Source: Taenia hydatigena
Taxonomy: Eukaryota; Platyhelminthes; Cestoda; Cyclophyllidea; Taeniidae
Direction: 5' to 3'
Length of the DNA: 64,000 bases
NCBI GenBank assembly: GCA_036345935.2
Contig: JADWOT020000001.1
Location: 22,935,187-22,999,186, forward strand
Translations under genes and position numbers: made by a program
Shown here: one piece after another, positions 47,301-58,592 of the stretch
Layout of the letters: every line of letters begins with the position of its first letter
Position numbering within the stretch: the stretch's first letter is position 1
The notes under the pieces: generated by a model
The model's database searches: none
Told to the model about the DNA's origin: nothing
Seen by the model: only the letters and a program-made list of their open reading frames with translations

Positions 47301-48117
47301 AAAGTAATCCAATTACTTTCTTCAAAAAATACGTATGAAATCGGTTTACATTAAAAGACCTTTAGACGGGATAAGAGACGACCAATTATACTTCCAAATC
47401 CATTTTATTGGGAGCACACAGTGAAATAAAATTAGGAACGCGCAAATTAAATTAAAAGCTACTTTAAAAAATAAGAAGGCACCGAATGGATATGAAAAAG
47501 CCCTTTAAATTAGAGTACTAAGTTGATTACAGCTAACTCGCCAAGGTGTCAAAGAAAGCAACCCCGGAAATGACTAAATTTATTCTCAATATAAGGCAGT
47601 CTCGAAATAATTTTATGATATAGGATTCAAAACTCTTGAGTAATTCATAAATACAGGAACTGCTCAAATATTGAAGCAGGCGATAAGGCATAAAATGTAT
47701 CCTACAAATCAAGACATATAGACCTGACTAAAACAAGATTAACAAAACGAAAAGGAAGTAACTGAAAGACGAGTTCAAGTGAATCCCAAAAAGAAAGCTC
47801 ACCAAACAATTTCTGATGTCTCTTTCGCATCGGAGTGTTTTAATCCTCATCGTGCGCAAAAGCCGCTCAGAGTCACATGCCCGTTGCTTAATTTTTTTAC
47901 CTACGAAAAAATACAGCTTAAGAGACCAATTACGGAGCGCGTCATTCTGGTTGGAGGCCTGAGACAGGCGTTCCTCAAGAACCTTAAGTACATTCCGTTG
48001 GTGCTTTATCCTACAAATACGCAACTAGAATCATAGGTACCGTCGAAAAAGTGCATCCTTTCTAGATAAGCCTTGAGCACTTAAACCGTTTGTACGGAAA
48101 GACTCCATAGTAATCAT
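41387..48117 (-). CDS. WTAP: WTAP / Fl(2)d homologue, m6A writer subunit, 6 exons
   Basis: Exons (minus): 48117-48041, 48010-47934, 47900-47803, 46040-45652, 42535-42381, 41745-41387. Phases agree, 384 aa (human 396). Matches in order: SRKDALFRRIKHQRNVLKVL (human ARDELILRWKQYEAYVQAL); KQRACDSERLLRTMRIKTL (QQQESARRENILVMRLATK); LSCVRIDPCVDLVLSRFL (LRSTMVDPAINLFFLKM); QNGKRMMSRLRVLEKENAEL (QTGKKLMAKCRMLIQENQEL); EAESEVEVFTSTLVMLQQQL (LDEEVEGMQSTILVLQQQL). Known role: nuclear coiled-coil scaffold that holds METTL3-METTL14 and other partners for N6-methyladenosine deposition and splicing control. Lineage features: a Ser/Pro-rich insert before the fourth block and a Pro-rich, not Ser/Gly-rich, C-terminus. 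Introns 1 and 2 are 30 and 33 nt; later ones reach about 3 kb. The start could be 48117 or 48108; a CAG acceptor-like site lies 9 nt upstream. Divergent from KDELR. Confidence 0.92.
44325..44425 (+). repeat. SINE-like repeat, copy G, inside a WTAP intron
   Basis: Shows CCCCGGGCGGCCTGGTCGCT, GGGCCATGGCATTAGTCCCA and GTACGGCACATATTCACTTC. It lies in the intron between WTAP exons 4 and 5, opposite to the WTAP sense. Confidence 0.65.
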
Positions 48118-48497
48118 TGATTGAATCTGCAAAGTAAGAAGGCCGTCAGCCCCCACACATTCACAGCTTTCGACGACCTTCAAATTAAACGGGTCTAATT
48201 GCAACTCCAAATGTCAACTTATGCTCAGAACCTCATATTCATTTTTAAGCTCTACATATTTTTAATTTAACTAAGAAAAAATAAGTGAAAAATATAAAAA
48301 CTTTTTAGAAAGAGATGGCATGAGCGTTTGAGTAGACAACTGACTATTACGAGGAAAGTAAGCATTTGTAAAGTTTTCTTTCCAACTCGTGTTGCTGGCA
48401 CGTAGCTGCGTAATTCAGAGCTTTTTTTGTTACCAACCTTCAATATCGTTATACGTCGCTGCAGCGGCCGATTCAAACGTTCTAGGGTCTAATCAAA
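48118..48497. promoter_or_regulatory. Bidirectional promoter region WTAP/KDELR
   Basis: The start codons of WTAP (minus) and KDELR (plus) are 380 bp apart and divergent, so this short interval must hold both transcription starts. An AT-rich stretch sits in the middle. Inferred from layout; no specific motif identified. Confidence 0.55.
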
Positions 48498-51400
48498 ATG
48501 AATATCTTCAGGCTTGCCGGGGATATGTCGCATTTACTTGCTATAATTTTGCTCCTGGTTAAAATGTGGAAGACTCGTTCTTGTGCTGGTGAGTATGTGC
48601 TTACGCGTGGCCTTGGCATATTTGTTGTCTAAATTCCTGGTGTCCACGTGTAAGCCCTTTTTAAAGGCGTTCTGCATAATGCTTCTCGTAAAACTAATCT
48701 GTAGCGTATTTTATATTGTCACCTTTTTTACTTGCTTCAATTGATCTTTCTCTGTTTCCACTATCTTTGACCCAATTTCTAGGTTTATCGGGAAAAACTC
48801 AACTGATGTTCGCTCTTGTCTTCACTACCCGATACCTCGATCTCTTTATCTACTTCGTGTCTACATACAACACATTAATGAAGATCGCATTCGTCATTCT
48901 TTCATACCTTACTTGCTATTTCATGTTCTTCAAGTTTAAAACGACTTACAACAAGGAGGATGACAACTTCCAGGTCTTGTATCTCCTTATCCCTGCTGCC
49001 GTCCTTGCTTTGTTGGTCAACCACCACTTAACACCCATTGAGGTTAGCATTCCTATCGTATTAACTTTCATTAATTTCGCTCTAATCGGAACTGGCGTAA
49101 TGCCATATCCTGCCTACCTTACCTTTAGTTATTTAGGCTCTAGATCCCTTACTCTTCCTGACCAATATGTTAACATTGAGAATGTGTGTTCCTTCACCTT
49201 GGCTTCAGATTGTGATCTTTGCAGGAGCTGCGAATCGTGATTAGTCGGCTAATCCAACTCGGGGCATTTTTCAAAGATATGGCTTTAGACGACTTTAAAT
49301 TTTTGCAGCTTATCTGGAGTTGCATAACTGTTTGAGAACCTTTGGTCGACTTACGAGAATTTCTCCATACGCGAACATTCTTTCCTGGCAAGGCGATTGC
49401 ACTTTGGTCCTTTGTGCGTTAGACCTGCGTTTGATCATTGGGCTGTTTTAGAACTAAATGGATAGCATCATAAGATTTGCATTTCTCCAAGGGGCCAATG
49501 TAAACAGGGGTTGGAGATGTTCTTTTATTGAGCTTTGCTTGATGGCATTCTTTGTCGATGGGCGGAATCATTATCATCTACACGTGCGCTCCGAGGGTCA
49601 ATTTTCCTATCTACTTTAATCAACTTTACCTTGTCTGCTAATCTATTCATCCTCTCAAGCCCCTGTTCATTTTTTTTTCGGAAAGAAATCTTCTGACATA
49701 CAAATATCTAAGGTTACTCAGTACTTTTACTTACCATTATGTGCTAATTTATTGGAAATAATGCAGTGTTCCTTGTTGCTCATATTGTAGTTGTTGTAGG
49801 TCTGCTTGGTCTACAATCCAAAATGCTGAATTATTTGCATAATCGTTTGGGCCATTGCTCACGTTCATTTAACTTCTGGCTAACCCTAAATGAACCTTCC
49901 CTTTGGCATAGCGTATACGTCTGTAATGGGTGTCAATATCAAGAAGGTTACAATAGGATGTAAAAATTGCGATGGCTATTCCAATTGAAAAAACCTTTTA
50001 GATCATGGTGGTGATAATGTGATTATGTGGTGCTTAAGTCCTCCCCGAAGTCGTTTTCGCGTTTTGTTTTGGATAAAACCCACTTTTAAATGCACAAAAA
50101 ATCTAATTGACTTTCATATACCACCACTTTGATGCTGGGATCACTCATCTTCCCCAATCATCAGATTGGAATTGGCATTTTGGCAATTGTTTACGAGTTG
50201 GGAGCGAGGACCATACTTTGAGTTGTGGATAACAAGAAGGGAAAATTCCGGTTTCACCATGTTTAATGTTGCCTAACGGTTGGACTCAAGGTCACGTCCT
50301 TTTCTTAGAGCCTACTGTGGAAATCCACTGGTCTTTGTATTGATCGAAATTGGTGGATTCTGAAATCGTAAAGCGGATTAATCTGGTGAAATTCATAAAA
50401 TCGCTTCACGGTGCTGATATTGCGCACCCACTTTCCTTCATTGCTTTCTTCCTCTTAATGTTGCTCAACTGCTTTTCATAGTTCTGTTGTTACTAAAAAT
50501 GCCGATGGGGTGTCTTTGCATTCTATCTTCATCCATAGGAGACATTTAAATTGTTGGAGTTTGATGCATCTTACCATCTTTCTATGGCCCTCATGTTCGT
50601 TACCCGGGTACCACAATCAGTATTGTTCTTCATCTTGGTCTAGCCCGCTTACCTCTGCTGTACTGGGGACGCCCAAGTCAAACTGACACTTGAGTTTGTA
50701 ATGAAAAGAACCGATTTTCAGGGGAGAGGGTGGGGCAGGGCATACCTTTTTCCTTGTCATTGCAATCATGCAACTATTTTGGAATTTGTTTGATACCTGC
50801 AAAACTTTGATGCTTTAACGCTCTTCAATATGGGCAGTTCAGCTAAGTGTTCGCTATCCATCCAGGACCTGATGTTAGGTGCCCTGAAGTCTCACGAGAG
50901 TGACTGCGATCCCGAGATTGTTACTAACGCTATAAACTGAAGCAACCGAGTTGTATTACTCTTGTTAATGGCATCCGAGTAGACGTCTGTAAATTTAGGT
51001 TTTCCGCCTCTGTTAAGAAGAAACACCGTTTATCAGCGCAGGTTATTATGTAGCACCTTGACCAATGCTATCTGGAATGGCCTTTGCCACGATTTGCCCT
51101 CTATTTTCATTCCGTGTAGGAACATCCTCTTCTTTATAGCATACCTGCAGAAGTACAATTTCTAGTTTGGTTTCAGCGATTCACGTAATTACCTCTCCTT
51201 TTGTTACTTTGTTGCTCTCTGGTAGCAGTGTCAAAAGGCTCATTACCAGAGGCCCCACGTGGTAGTATTTGCTTGTTCAGACCGCCTTGCTTTTTGATTC
51301 TCCTCGTCGGTTGTGGCAATAGGTTTGGTGTTATTGTAGGTTCTGTGGACCTTCTCCATCTACCTAGAGGCGGTGGCCATTCTGCCACAGCTCTACATGA

Positions 51401-53320
51401 TCACCAAGACAGGGGAGGCGGAGACCATCACAGCACACTACCTTTTTGCACTGGGTTCCTATCGTGCTCTCTACATCTTCAATTGGATCTACCGCTATGT
51501 AAATGAAGACACCTATGAGCTCATTGCAATTGTCGCGGGCAGCATTCAAACCATCCTTTACGTCGACTTCTTTTATCTCTACGTTACTCGTGGTGCGTCT
51601 CCTCGCTTATTTGTCTATCAGTTGTCTCCATGAAGTAGGGAATCGCGATTGGGTTCTTATGTTAGACGTAGTCCTGTGCGATGGTCGGCTGACAATTTTT
51701 TGTTTTGAAGTTTTTATCTCCCTACTCGAATGCAAGATTGGGTGTGCTCGTCTGCTGTCTGATTAGAGCCTTTACTCCTCATCCATAACTGGACACTATT
51801 TGGGGATTGAAAATTTGCCTTCTTTCACAGTGATGGGCTGCAGCATTTTGTTACTTCCTCATATGTATCCACGCTGTCCATGGTGTCTCCTTTCTGCCAG
51901 CTCATTGGAATCTTGAATCGAGGTCCTGAGCGAGGCTTTAGAAATTTGTAATTGACACCTAAAATGCTCATTCGGGAGCTGTGCCAATGTTTTTCGCTTC
52001 CGTGTAAGGCGTGCCACTGAAGAGTTGAGGAAGTAAGTTGAGTTGATCGTGGATTTCCTAGACGACATTATTGTTGAGGCTTTCGCACAACCTCATGGCT
52101 GTTAAATTGATACTTATTTCAACTTTCGTAATCGCACCACTTCTTTGTTACATTTCAGCCAAGTTAACCATGAAAAATGCAAACTGTAGCATGCACCTCA
52201 ATGTCAACGGGTCTTGACTGAGGCTCAATACTTTGTCCTACTTTCCAGCTTCTCGTTAGCTTTTAGCCTGAGGTCATTCCATCAGCACAAGCCTCAGCAA
52301 GCCCATGTGCATCGTATTAATAGCTAGCTACCTTTTTCTCTGTAGGGCCAATGTTAGTGCTCCACTAGTTCAAGGAAGGCATCCCGTAAATCCTGTGAGC
52401 ATGGCCTCCTTTTCGGGGCTTAGGCATATCTCTCTAGCCTACTTTCTAGCTAGGTAATCAAATAGGAATATAGGAGTATTTTTTTATTTGTCTAGCTCTA
52501 CTTTTGGTTCCTGATAGAGGCTCTAGGTTAGCCGCAAATTGCATACTTCGATCCGTCGTAATCTGACGGTAGAGAGGTGTTTTGAGGCCTAAAGGTCTTC
52601 TCCATCCTGAATGCCCTTAATATTTGTAGAGTCTTAGTCAGGTTTTCGTGCTGCCGCGGTAGATACTTAGTTGTTTTTTGGGAGAGTTGCTTCCGACTAC
52701 TTCAGTGAACGTCTCGAACGCACCCTGCTCCCAGGACTTTTACGTCTTGACGATTCAAAGTCATGAAGTCGGTGCACTTGAGCTTCGAGTAGGCTATCTC
52801 GATTCTAGGATCGAGCGCCTGGAGCCAAATGCTCATTTTCCTAAAACACACTGCATTGGCCGTGTCGATATGCCGACCACTGATCACATTCGCCCGTATC
52901 ATTATAAATGTGGTTGTACGTCCTTTCGACGATAGCTTTGGCGCCTAAAAGCGGATTAGTGGCCATCTCAGCCTGGGTGCCTCCTTGCTCGAACATGGCA
53001 CCTACAACTACATCATCAGATTGGCCGATTTAGCTCCTGTAAGTGCCTACCAGCTGGGAGCATTACCTTCCACGTCTTTTGTTGTTTGAACGCCAATCAG
53101 CCTGTTTTCGATGTACGGTTTGATGTTATCATAGTTGTCGTCTCTGGGACTTATTAGCGCACCAACAAACGATGTGTTAAACGCATGCTTACTCCAATTT
53201 TAACGAGGATAAGGGTAAGAGAAACTGGTTGATTTTATTTGCTTATCATTCTCAAGTTGTTACCCTTACCTATTTCTCTCGCCAGTTCTGAAGGGCAAGT
53301 CGCTGGTGCTGCCAGTTTGA
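48498..53320 (+). CDS. KDELR: KDEL (ER-lumen) receptor, ERD2 family, 4 exons
   Basis: Exons: 48498-48588, 48783-49042, 51340-51592, 53286-53320. Phases agree and give exactly 212 aa, the length of human KDELR1. Conserved blocks: [109 protein letters not shown]. It is a seven-helix Golgi receptor that binds HDEL/KDEL tails at low pH and returns ER chaperones by COPI. The cytosolic tail reads [11 protein letters not shown]: the KKxS pattern of human KDELR1 is altered, with Ser in place of the second Lys and Val in place of the phosphorylated Ser. Introns are 194, 2297 and 1693 nt. A TCTAG acceptor-like site lies 12 nt before the ATG. Head to head with WTAP. Confidence 0.96.
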
Positions 53321-54565
53321 GTGCAAGTCCTCCCTCGGGATCTGGTGGTGTCCTCCCGTGCATCTCTGTGTGTAGATTGCAGTCGCCACGGCTTCGTTGC
53401 TTTTTTTGTTTTACTCCCTTTATCCTTCACATTTTCCTCCCACATGAGTGAACTCATTGTTCACTACACATAAGTGCCTTTCTTGCTTCCTGTTTAATAA
53501 TCCTCCCCTTTTTCTGCCTCCAACAGAAAAATGCACTCACTGCGAAGAGTGGTGTGTTTTCATTGTTTGATGGTTTGAGTGGAAAGATGAATAAGGCTTT
53601 GCACCCATCATCTTCTCCATTGTCCTCTCTTAGTGGTTGGGGTGGTTATCTGTGGCATAAACGCGTGCCAAATCTTGGAGCTGAAATGGCCAACGCAGCG
53701 AAATGGTCGCTCCGGTGATGTCATGATCCTGACTGGGCATTTAGTCCCCACGTGTTGTGTTTTCGCTTAGCATAACTTACCTTCAGAAACGCTTATATCA
53801 TGTGATAGGGTGGATAGGATAAATCGGAACACGGAACAGTTCGTCGTTATCCCGCGGGAAGACGAACAACACAAGCCTATGAGGCTGAGCCATTGGAATA
53901 AATGTCGGGTATTAGTATTGAAATAGCCTGCAGGGACTGTCATACTTTGTTTGTTTGAATCACCGTTTTCGGTCAGTCACAGATGTGGCCATATTGCCCT
54001 AGCTGAGTAGGCTGGCCTCCGAGCCATGCCAGCAGCTCGTTTTGCTCTGTCTGTTAAATATATATGTATTCTGCCATAGTATTCTGCCCTCTTCTACTTT
54101 CGACTGAGCCTGAGGGCGATACAGGGACTTCAAAAGGAAGTTGGATTTCTACATTAGATGGTATAAAGTGAGCCAACTTAAAGAGAACCTCAACGGATTA
54201 TCAAAAATAAAAAATTTTTCGTTAAAACTATGCGTCCTAAATTGAAAAAATGTTGAAGTACTTCTGAATAGCTGAGTCGATATTTAGAAGTACGTGAATT
54301 AATATGATTTAGGAAAGGAAGTAGTTCAAAAGCAGTATAAAGTTAACCAGTAATATACATCGAAGTGAAAAAATCCGTACTACCAGCATGATGTCTCTAA
54401 ATCTTCGTTGTTGAGTGCTAAAACAGTGTTAGCAATGAATGGAAGGTTTATTGAGGAAAATATAGCAGTTTCTCCATCTTAAAGTTCATTGGATAGTTTT
54501 CCACCTATGACAGTGTTAACTTTGCCTTTTAGTGTGGATGTGAACGTTGCTGCAAAAAAACGAAA
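53321..54565. other. Interval between KDELR and ZRANB2
   Basis: About 1.2 kb holding the KDELR 3' UTR, a well-preserved SINE-like copy (about 53935-54135) and the ZRANB2 upstream region. No other gene seen. Confidence 0.5.
53935..54135 (+). repeat. SINE-like repeat, copy C
   Basis: Shows ATACTTTGTTT, CGGTCAGTCACAGATGTGGC, CATATTGCCCTAGCTGAGTA, GGCTGGCCTCCGAGCCATGC, CAGCAGCTCG, GTCTGTTAAATATATATGTA and a TTCGACTGAGCCTGAGGGCG end. It is the longest match to copy A. Confidence 0.8.
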
Positions 54566-55844
54566 ATGTCCGGCAGGTTTGCTCCATCAAAGGGCGATTG
54601 GGTTTGTAGCGATTCAAGGTACTCCCTCGACTGTCACTTCTTTTCTTCAGATGTGGAAATCTTAACTTTGCTCGGCGCGATAAATGTAATAAATGTGGAC
54701 GTCCTAAGAAGCATAATCAAGGTGGGCATAATTCTGGCAAAGAAGTCGGCAAAGAGTTTGCTGAAAAGAGTCGAGGCCTTTTCGGTCCTGATGACTGGCA
54801 GTGTAAAAGGTGGGGATCTGTTCAGTTTTTGCATCCTCGGTTCTGCACAATAATATAACGTTCGCAACTTCGACATTATGTTCGCTTCTTACTTTCTCAT
54901 CACTAGTTGCGGGAACGTGAATTGGGCTCGGAGAACCGTCTGCAATGTTTGTAATGCCGCCAAAGTCAACACACAGGGTCAGCGAACCGGTTATGGTGGG
55001 GGTTATATGGAGCGGGATGAGGTTGTTGATTACAAACGTCATGATGAATCCGATGATGAATATGACGAGGTAGTGGTCTGATCAGTTTTCTGTACTTAGG
55101 TTTCTTTATTTGTTGATTTCTTGCTGAAAGTGATATTTAGCCGTGAGAATCGAGCAAAAATTGTTTGTGTGGCTGTTTGCCTACGCTTCACCTCTTTTGC
55201 TTTGGGTATTCAACTTTTTTTCGTTTTCTAGTTTGGGTTGAAGAAGAAGAAGTATCGGAAGACTCATGGAGTAAGTGACAGTTCTAGTAGTGCTTGGAAT
55301 TTCTCATTTTCATGGCCTCCATATCGCTTCAAATTTTTTTTTCAAATGTGAGAATTAAACCTGTATCTGAATTGTCTGCTTTTTGATTCTCCAGAACGGC
55401 GACGAAGTAGGCTCAGAGAAGGTAGCAAATGCAGAGGGTGTGGGAGTGGAAGCGGACGGAAACGATCAAGACAAGAAGACAGACACAGAGAACCAAGAGG
55501 AGGAAGAAGAAGAAGGTAATGAGGAGGAGGAGGAATCCGGAGACGACGAAGATCTTGCTAAATACGACATTTGGGGCGATGATGATGGAGGCGGTAATAA
55601 CAAAGATCAGAAATCTCCCACCACGAAAAATGGAATAAAGGGGGATTCGACCGAGGATGCCGATGAGGAGGAGGTTCAAGCGAAGAAGGGGCGTACTTCG
55701 TCGTCTCGATCATCCAGCGAGGACAGTAGCAGCAGCTCTGATTCTAGTAGCAGTTCAAGCGATGACGACAGCTCTTCGTCGTCTTCTTCCAGCTCTTCCT
55801 CGTCGAACTCCCCTTCGACTCATGAGGAGGAGAAGCAGGCGTGA
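54566..55844 (+). CDS. ZRANB2: ZRANB2 homologue (two RanBP2-type zinc fingers), 5 exons
   Basis: Exons: 54566-54618, 54651-54809, 54907-55069, 55232-55270, 55395-55844. Phases agree, 287 aa. Zinc finger 1 at residues about 11-34 (DWVCSDSRCGNLNFARRDKC, then NKCGR), zinc finger 2 at about 66-87 (DWQCKSCGNVNWARRTVCNV, then CN); both keep the W..C..C..N..ARR..C..C pattern. Then RTGYGGGYMERDEV (human RTGYGGGFNERENV), DESDDEYDEFGLKKKKYR (human EESDGEYDEFGRKKKKYR) and an acidic stretch with DLAKYDIW (human DLSKYKL). Known role: nuclear RNA-binding splicing regulator; each finger recognises a GGU site. The tail here is acidic plus a long Ser run, not the RS-rich tail of vertebrates. The first intron is 32 nt, the others 97-162 nt. 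An acceptor-like CTTTTAG stands shortly before the ATG. Confidence 0.94.
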
Positions 55845-57320
55845 TCGTCAGAATATGTCTCCCTTGTGTACATTTATCTCCCACTGTGTTTTACTAAGTA
55901 CCACTCAACCAGTTGATCATGCTGTGATATTCTACCTGGAATAGCTAGGAGGGCCACATTCATCTTAAGTCTTAGCACTGTATTCCTTGGACACTTCCTG
56001 AATAAGTTTCTGTGTCAATATTTTAAACATTTTCCTAAGGACGATTTCGAATCCATCACAGCGCACTCTTGGTTCAGCACTTATTGATGTGCCAAACTTA
56101 AGGTTGGAGTAGCTACCAAAATCTCAATGTTGCTTCCGTTGGGAACTTCTCCGGATTCGCCAAACCGAGGCAGGCGTTTCTAATTGAGGTTTTCGGACAG
56201 TGCTCGACTAATTGTTCGTAGCGGATCCGCCTGTCGCCACTATGGCTGAGGCACCGAAGTCACTCTCACGACCGTTGTGAACTACTAGCAGTCTGCAGGT
56301 GTTTGCTACGGCGTAGAGGAGCTGCGAAACCGGTAGCTTGGGAGAAAGACTTTGGGAGATGAAAGTCGAGGAGCCCTAAAGAACCGCACATTCCAGTAAT
56401 AAGACGAGTCGTACTCCTGTATCGGTGACTCTCTTGGAGATTGTTCCCAGTGCTGCTCTGAATTGCTATTCTATGTTAGTAAATGCAAAGTGGAAGAGTC
56501 ACTTAAAATCACTCGCAGCTACCGCGGCTAGTTTTGTCGCTGTTTGAAGATTTCACTGCACTGATTAACCTTGCATTGAGCAGCAGAGGCAAACGAACCT
56601 CGTATGCCAAATTGATTATGTACATAAAAGCATAACCAGGTGATGGGACGCCCAGTAACGAGGTGGCTCCGGGGGTCAACGTTTTATTTTCGTTCGGTCG
56701 GCAGTCTTGCTTGCTGGTTTTGGGGAAGTCGGTGAGTGTCGGGATTGTTTCGATGCGTCTCCTTTCATGGCAGGCACCCTGGCCCTATACTAGCTAACCA
56801 TGATATTTCGCCGGCAAAATCTGGGTTCTCCCATTAATGTAGCAATTTATCTATGAGGTCGTCACAAGGCGTGCCACTCTGGATGAAGCTCCGTTATTAT
56901 TAGCAGGAGAATAGCTCCGTCTCAAGAAGGACCGACAACAGAAGAGCTTGTGTAGTGCCAACCGAAATGACAGACAACGCAGAATGCCATGACTCCGAGA
57001 ACCTAACCAAAACTGGTCATCATTGCAGGCAGTGGTTATTTGAGGACAAAAAATAAACCATATAGACAGGAAGGCTGCCAGAGAAAAGGTATTCGTTGGG
57101 GTAGTCACCGTTACCTTGCGCTCTCCCTCCCTTTGCTGAGAAGCGAGCTCTCCGCGAATCGCATCTCTGTAGGAAGTATCACTCCCAGAGACAGGCAGTA
57201 GGATGCCGACTCAGTCACCTCATTTCCAACGCTCTACCCTCTTATGCGCCAGACTGTGTAATTTTGCAGATGAGGGTAAGGCAGCGCCCCGCTTCTCTCC
57301 ACTTTTCCTTACCCTGACGA

Positions 57321-57563
57321 TCATGTAAATCTTCCCACGAGTAGTTTCTGCACCATTAGGCAGGAGGTGGGAGTTCTCGTAATAATAGGGTCTCTTAAGG
57401 ATTGACCTGTCTTATCTGTTTCTGCATACCTTCTTGCAGCCTTTTGTGCTGTATCGCACCGAGTGGGTGGATCAAAGGCCCAATTGTTTGGGGAAAAAGC
57501 ATTCAAAGTTTCTTTGTACATGACCTCAAAGGGTGAAGTGGTGCGTACTTTACAATTGTGCAT
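57321..57563 (-). mobile_element. Possible retroelement integrase remnant
   Basis: The minus-strand frame begins MHNCKVRTTSPFEVMYKETL. The HxxxxxTTxxPFEVMY pattern is typical of the late integrase core of Ty3/gypsy-type pol proteins (VH..TG.TPFEVMYGR). The frame lacks the upstream catalytic core in a readable phase, so it would be a decayed scrap. Similarity rests on about 16 residues and could be chance. Confidence 0.35.
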
Positions 57564-58572
57564 AGTATGGATGGTGGGTGGATTGTTTGTCGGGAAAGGA
57601 AACCACTCCTCTCACAACGAGTCAGTCAACAAAAGTTTGCAGACGAAAGTGGAAGTTGTAAAGACTAAATTGACGGTCTCTGAAGCATTTAAGGGGAGGA
57701 GGGGAGGACTGAACCGCTTGTCCGATGCCACGATTACCACAGTTTCATTGTCACTCACGTAAAGTCCTATTGGATACTCTGAACGACCAAGACTGGGAGG
57801 TTGTCCAAAGCGCGATGGATCATCATCTGGAGACACATTCTACTACATATAAACAATCGCACCCATTTTGGAGGCTACTACAAGCTGCGCCCAATTACAG
57901 CGGAGTGTCTCCCTTTGAAGGCCGTCCCCTGCCCTCCTTCAATTCCTTCTATTTCATCAGCCATTAAGCCATAATTGGTGTGTAAAAGAACATCCATAAA
58001 TCAGAGACAAGGGCTAGGCGTTAAATTTCTGCCAAGGAGAGAAGGTAATTGAAACCAGCGTCAACTATGCTTTAAGCCATCACGGCATTCAGTGAAGCAT
58101 CTATCGAAGGCTACAATCGTGTAACAAATAGCTTCACATAGTCAAAGCTTGCTGTGGAGTCTACTTTTTCGTTACGGAACACATTCATTTGTTGATATTG
58201 ACTTTTCTAGGGTCATCGGTGCAATGCCTAGCATATAACACTCACAGGTACAACTTCTAGTGAGCTCTTTTTCAGTCCGTTTTGGTCCTATCGAACTTCC
58301 GTTTCGATCCACTTTTTTACTGACCTAGTGTTGTTATTTTCAACTTCCCGGTCAACTCCCTGCTTTCGGTAACGGACTCCTTGGGGGCCTCGCTATTGTT
58401 CCCCTACCGGACAGACTGTCACTTGTCCATGCCATTGGCCCCAGGCGCTTCCTTACGTCGACAATGCATACATACCAGTTGACATCCTTTTATTTTGAGC
58501 GTCGACCGAGAGGCCTCCCCTCTGTCACTCGCCCCTATTAACCTCAATTGCCAACAAAATAACGTTATATTT

Positions 58573-58592
58573 CTACTTATAAATATAAGTAG
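58573..58592. repeat. Palindromic hairpin CTACTTAT-AAAT-ATAAGTAG
   Basis: Perfect 8-bp arms around a 4-base AT loop, extendable by two more bases with one bulge. It lies in a gene-free region; role unknown. Confidence 0.7.

Noticed and set aside
55413..55679. Minus-strand hydrophobic frame that looks like a membrane protein
   Set aside because: It is the antisense of the acidic ZRANB2 tail; GAG/GAA codons read in reverse give Leu/Phe-rich sequence.
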